Shown: positions 6,114 through 8,510 of the stretch, one piece after another
Layout: each line of letters begins with the position of its first letter
How positions within the stretch are numbered: the stretch's first letter is position 1
From: Candidatus Wolfebacteria bacterium
GTDB taxonomy: Bacteria > Patescibacteriota > Minisyncoccia > UBA6257 > UBA9933
DNA: 8,510 nt
Direction of reading: 5' to 3'
Assembly (NCBI GenBank): GCA_027336345.1
Contig: DAHWFZ010000047.1
Coordinates: forward strand, 1-8,510
Notes under the pieces: generated by a model
Seen by the model: the letters and a program-made list of their open reading frames with translations, nothing else
Told to the model about the DNA's origin: nothing
Databases searched by the model: none
Program-made: the position numbers and the translations under genes

Positions 6114-7163
6114 ATGGCGAAAACAACAAAAATAGCAATTAACGGGTTTGGCAGGATTGGAAGATTATTTTTAAGGCAGATAATAGACGAACCGCAAATT
6201 GAGATTGTCGCGATAAATGATTTGGGCGATATTGAAAATTCCGCTTATTTATTCAAGTACGACACTGTCTACAGGAGCTTTCCGGGAGACGTAAAAACAG
6301 AGAAAAGCGGTTCAACAAGCTCGCCGGATAATTATTTAGTCATAGACAATAAGAGAATTAAATTTATCCAGGAAAAAGATCCGACAAAGTTGCCGTGGAA
6401 AGATTTGGGCATTGATATCGCGGTTGAATCAACCGGAGTTTTTGAATCGTTTGAAAAGGCAAAAGTCCATCTGGACGCAGGGGCCAAGAGGGTTGTTTTA
6501 ACCGCTCCGGCAAAAGACGCCGATAACGACTATGGCAAGACTGTTTTGCTGGGGATTAATGAAAGTGATATGAAAGTTTGCAGGATTTCAGCCAACGCAT
6601 CCTGTACGACAAACAGCGTCTCCCCGGTAATTGCCATTATGTCGGAAAGCGTCGGGGTTGAAAAAGCGATTTTAAATACCGTGCATGCGCTCACCAATAC
6701 TCAGGCTGTCTCGGACGCGTCGGTAAAGGGAGCCGATTTCAGGCGCGGCAGGGCATCCAGCCAGAACTCTATCCCGTCAACAACAGGAGCGGCTATCGCC
6801 GTAACCAGGGCTTTCAAAGAAATGGAAGGAAAGTTTGACGGCATTGCCATCAGGGTGCCGGTGATAACCGGGTCAATCGCGGATGTTACTTTTGTGGCGA
6901 AAAGGAAAACTTCAGTTGAAGAAATAAATGAAATTTTCAAAAAAGCCGAGAATGATCCGAGATGGCGGGGAATTTTAAAAACAACCGAAGATCAATTGGT
7001 TTCTTCGGATATTATAGGCGAACCGTACGGGGCGATTGTGGATTTGAGATTCACCAAAGTCATTGACGGCGATTTGGTAAAAGTTTTGTCTTGGTATGAC
7101 AACGAGTGGGGATATACCACAACGCTGGTAAAACACGTAATGCTTGCAGCTAACACCCTATAA
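6114..7163 (+). CDS. gap: Type I glyceraldehyde-3-phosphate dehydrogenase
   Basis: GAPDH oxidises glyceraldehyde-3-phosphate to 1,3-bisphosphoglycerate with NAD+ and phosphate, the NADH-yielding step of glycolysis. The NAD site INGFGRIGR (9-17) and AINDL (33-37) are at the N-terminus. The active-site Cys164 is in SANASCTTN and the base His191 is in NTVHALTNTQ. SIPSTTGAA (219-227), RVPV (248-251) and WYDNEWGY (327-334) complete the family pattern. Length of 349 is slightly above the usual 330-340. GAAIAV replaces the common GAAKAV. Part of the excess is a Ser-rich stretch (residues 66-73) that may derive from a decayed repeat. The gene follows the NADH-consuming lactate dehydrogenase, so the pair could balance redox. 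No strong terminator follows. Confidence 0.97.
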   Translation: MAKTTKIAINGFGRIGRLFLRQIIDEPQIEIVAINDLGDIENSAYLFKYDTVYRSFPGDVKTEKSGSTSSPDNYLVIDNKRIKFIQEKDPTKLPWKDLGIDIAVESTGVFESFEKAKVHLDAGAKRVVLTAPAKDADNDYGKTVLLGINESDMKVCRISANASCTTNSVSPVIAIMSESVGVEKAILNTVHALTNTQAVSDASVKGADFRRGRASSQNSIPSTTGAAIAVTRAFKEMEGKFDGIAIRVPVITGSIADVTFVAKRKTSVEEINEIFKKAENDPRWRGILKTTEDQLVSSDIIGEPYGAIVDLRFTKVIDGDLVKVLSWYDNEWGYTTTLVKHVMLAANTL

Positions 7164-7192
7164 TAATCAAAGAAGGTATTTTGGAGCAGTTA

Positions 7193-7293
7193 AATTTTCA
7201 ATTTCTAATTTTTAATCAATGATTTAATGTTTTACTTTTGAAATTATTTCATTGGAAATTGTTTAGAAATTAAAATTTTAAATTAAAAATTGT
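7193..7293 (+). repeat. AT-rich inverted repeat before rpiB, contains AT-rich repeat copy 2
   Basis: The 130-bp spacer between gap and rpiB is mostly AATTT/AAATT motifs. AATTTTCAATTTCTAA (7193-7208) is mirrored by TTTAGAAATTAAAATT (7262-7277), and CAATGA by TCATTG, giving an imperfect hairpin. The last 33 nt (7261-7293) nearly match 1486-1520 before hppA. No Shine-Dalgarno is present. I recall similar AT-rich spacers in Patescibacteria; this is unverified. Confidence 0.55.
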
Positions 7294-7776
7294 ATGACTA
7301 TCTACATTGGGGCCGATCACAGGGGATTTGAGCTCAAAGAAGCATTAAAAAAATATTTGCTTGAAAATAGCTATCAAGTTGTTGATATGGGCAATGATCA
7401 TTATGACATAAATGATGATTATCCCGATTTTGCCAAGCTTGTGGCGCAGAAAATTTCCGCCACAAGCGCAGAATTACGCGGAAAGGAAACACAGAATTAC
7501 GCGGAAGAAGCGCGCGGAATACTTATCTGTAGGTCGGGCGCGGGAGTGGATATCGTGGCTAACAAATTCAAAGGCGTTCGTTCGGCTTTGGTTACGGACG
7601 TTAATCAGGCAGAGCTTGTAAGAAAAGACGATGATACGAATGTGTTATCTTTGGCTTCGGAATTAAGCAATGAAGAGCAGGCTAAAAAAATTACCGATGT
7701 ATGGCTGAAAACTTCGTTTTCGGGATTGGAAAAAGACGTAAGAAGGATTAAGAAAGTTGCTGAACTTGACAAATAA
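7294..7776 (+). CDS. rpiB: Ribose-5-phosphate isomerase B (RpiB/LacAB family) with repeat-derived insertion
   Basis: RpiB interconverts ribose-5-phosphate and ribulose-5-phosphate in the non-oxidative pentose phosphate pathway. The N-terminal GADHRGFELK gives Asp8 and His9, matching Asp9 and His10 of E. coli RpiB. VVDMG and DDYPDFA follow, then GILICRSGAGVDIVANKFKGVRSAL with the catalytic Cys79 (E. coli Cys66). The RxHND motif of E. coli is RKDDDTNV here, so Asp112 stands where the ring-opening His99 would be; I recall this DDD form in Patescibacterial homologues. The protein has 160 residues against about 149 in E. coli. Thirty residues separate YP from GILIC where E. coli has 17, and the surplus is encoded by a 15-nt direct repeat. 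Because catalytic residues differ, a related sugar-phosphate isomerase activity is possible. Confidence 0.9.
   Translation: MTIYIGADHRGFELKEALKKYLLENSYQVVDMGNDHYDINDDYPDFAKLVAQKISATSAELRGKETQNYAEEARGILICRSGAGVDIVANKFKGVRSALVTDVNQAELVRKDDDTNVLSLASELSNEEQAKKITDVWLKTSFSGLEKDVRRIKKVAELDK
7469..7506 (+). repeat. 15-nt direct repeat (period 23) inside rpiB
   Basis: CAGAATTACGCGGAA occurs at 7469-7483 and again, identically, at 7492-7506. Because the period is 23, the copies are read in different frames (as AELRGK and as TQNYAEE). The 38-nt block coincides with a surplus of about 13 residues relative to E. coli RpiB, so it looks like an in-frame insertion. Confidence 0.85.
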
Positions 7777-7844
7777 ACTTATTTTTGTTATTATTTTAAT
7801 ATAAAATGAGTACATTAAAAACCACATAAATATTTGTGAAATAG

Positions 7845-7899
7845 AGTTTAATTGCAGATTTTATATTATTTAAAGTGATATAAAATCTGTAATTAAACT
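7845..7899. repeat. 22-bp stem hairpin in the leader of the last gene
   Basis: The left arm (7845-7866) and right arm (7878-7899) pair along all 22 positions, with a single G-T wobble, around an 11-nt loop. No T-run follows, so it is not a standard terminator for rpiB. The right arm contains TGATATAAA (7876-7884), which resembles an extended -10 box, so the palindrome could overlap a promoter for the downstream gene. Confidence 0.85.
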
Positions 7900-7911
7900 G
7901 GAAGTCTGGGG

Positions 7912-7930
7912 TTCTGGCATGGGGTCAGAA
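7912..7930 (+). promoter_or_regulatory. Short leader hairpin within a G-run region
   Basis: TTCTGGC (7912-7918) pairs with GTCAGAA (7924-7930), with one G-U pair, around loop ATGGG. GGGG runs at 7908, 7921 and 7934 are exactly 13 nt apart. The hairpin lies 30 nt before the ATG of the next gene and could influence its translation, but no riboswitch class is recognisable. Confidence 0.4.
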
Positions 7931-7951
7931 TGAGGGGCTAACCAAAATAAA

Positions 7952-7956
7952 GGAGG
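7952..7956 (+). promoter_or_regulatory. Strong Shine-Dalgarno of the last gene
   Basis: GGAGG lies 4 nt before the ATG at 7961, within AAAGGAGGAG. It is the best ribosome binding site in the window and selects this start. Confidence 0.8.
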
Positions 7957-7960
7957 AGTC

Positions 7961-8510
7961 ATGAGTAAGAAGAATGTTTCGGTGTTGGTGAGCGCGCTTG
8001 GCGTACTTATGGGGATCACTACCGCGCTTGTCGCGGCTGTAAAGAAGAGAGGCGGCACGGACGAAGATTTTTATCGTCTGGCGACTCCCGAAGGCGAAAA
8101 TCTCATTGAGAAAATCGCCGAGATAATCGTGCAGGGTGGGCGTAAGGCAAAGTGCGCTTTCCCGATTTTCAAAACCATCAAGCTTGGAACAGGACTCAAG
8201 ACCGCTGATGATTTTCGTAAAGCTCTCAAGGCTGGCGGACATCGCATCGGCGATTGGGGCAATGATATCCTTGGCAAACCGAAATTCAAAACGGCAGACA
8301 AGGAAACGGAAATAGACCTCGTGGTTGTTTCCAACGCTGACCTCGGCTTCAAAGAAGGCGCCTTTCTCAAAGACACATATAAGCGCGCTTTGGAACTCGG
8401 ATTGGTTTTGTGCCCTAATGAAGTCGGCCCGCAGCTGAGACTGCAATACACCGGCCAGCCGATGAGCGAATGGCTTCTGATTGCTATGGAATCTATCAAG
8501 GATTCTGACG
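7961..8510 (+). CDS. Hypothetical protein with RIGDWGNDIL motif, 3'-truncated by window edge
   Basis: The frame is open from the ATG at 7961 to the window end (183 full codons, no stop). I cannot assign a function. Residues 7-26 are hydrophobic and could be a weak membrane anchor or a buried helix, followed by KKRGG. A middle segment reads KTADDFRKALKAGGHRIGDWGNDIL (80-104). Then come IDLVVVSNADLGF (118-130), YKRALELGLVLCPNEVGPQLRLQY (140-163) and EWLLIAMESI. From memory, proteins with DDFRKAL, RIGDWxNDIL and LCPxEVGPQLRLQY recur as uncharacterised proteins in Patescibacteria, often in several copies per genome; unverified here. Codon use differs from the neighbours: Leu is mostly CTC/CTT and Arg mostly CGT/CGC, while hppA and gap favour TTG and AGG/AGA. 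This suggests transfer or a distinct element. A 173-residue antisense frame over it is a shadow. Confidence 0.8.
   Translation, partial: MSKKNVSVLVSALGVLMGITTALVAAVKKRGGTDEDFYRLATPEGENLIEKIAEIIVQGGRKAKCAFPIFKTIKLGTGLKTADDFRKALKAGGHRIGDWGNDILGKPKFKTADKETEIDLVVVSNADLGFKEGAFLKDTYKRALELGLVLCPNEVGPQLRLQYTGQPMSEWLLIAMESIKDSD

Noticed and set aside
7469..7506. CRISPR-like direct repeat
   Set aside because: Only two 15-nt copies with an 8-nt gap inside a coding gene; no array, spacer pattern or cas genes.
7925..8446. 173-residue antisense frame over the last gene
   Set aside because: The + strand has a strong Shine-Dalgarno and coherent conserved-looking motifs; the antisense frame has neither and crosses the leader hairpin.

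Overview
The window looks like a stretch of chromosome from a small-genome, fermentative bacterium, most likely of the Candidate Phyla Radiation (Patescibacteria, Parcubacteria-like). This placement is an inference. It rests on short AT-rich intergenic spacers filled with palindromic repeat relics, many starts without a Shine-Dalgarno, a membrane pyrophosphatase beside simple fermentation genes, an RpiB of the 'CRSG...DDDxNV' type, and hypothetical proteins of types I associate with these genomes. No rRNA, tRNA or other marker fixes the lineage.

All nine supported genes lie on the + strand. In order they are: the 3' part of nusA (2-640); a membrane-anchored hypothetical protein (689-1360); hppA, a K+-independent H+-pumping pyrophosphatase (1528-3528); a 462-bp non-coding, strongly structured interval (3529-3990); clpP (3991-4584) with a clean terminator; a 70-residue membrane peptide whose promoter predicts a leaderless mRNA (4683-4895); a D-lactate-dehydrogenase-type 2-hydroxyacid dehydrogenase (4972-6024); gap/GAPDH (6114-7163); rpiB (7294-7776); and, after a hairpin-rich leader, the start of a hypothetical protein cut by the window end (7961-8510).

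The metabolic genes fit together. GAPDH makes NADH in glycolysis. The D-lactate dehydrogenase can reoxidise it. RpiB links pentose phosphates to the same pool. The pyrophosphatase can turn biosynthetic PPi into a proton gradient in a cell that probably has no respiratory chain. nusA and clpP are housekeeping genes for transcription and proteolysis.

The most unusual property is the repeat content. A 64-nt inverted-repeat element sits between the dehydrogenase gene and gap. Sequences matching its two arms are found in frame inside the dehydrogenase gene (about 5083-5110 and 5605-5630), where they add residues the family does not normally have. rpiB carries a separate in-frame insertion of about 13 codons built on a 15-nt direct repeat (7469-7506). 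Another palindromic element lies before hppA, and a 147-nt long hairpin lies between hppA and clpP. Together these suggest small palindromic elements that invade spacers and genes alike, comparable in concept to Rickettsia palindromic elements.
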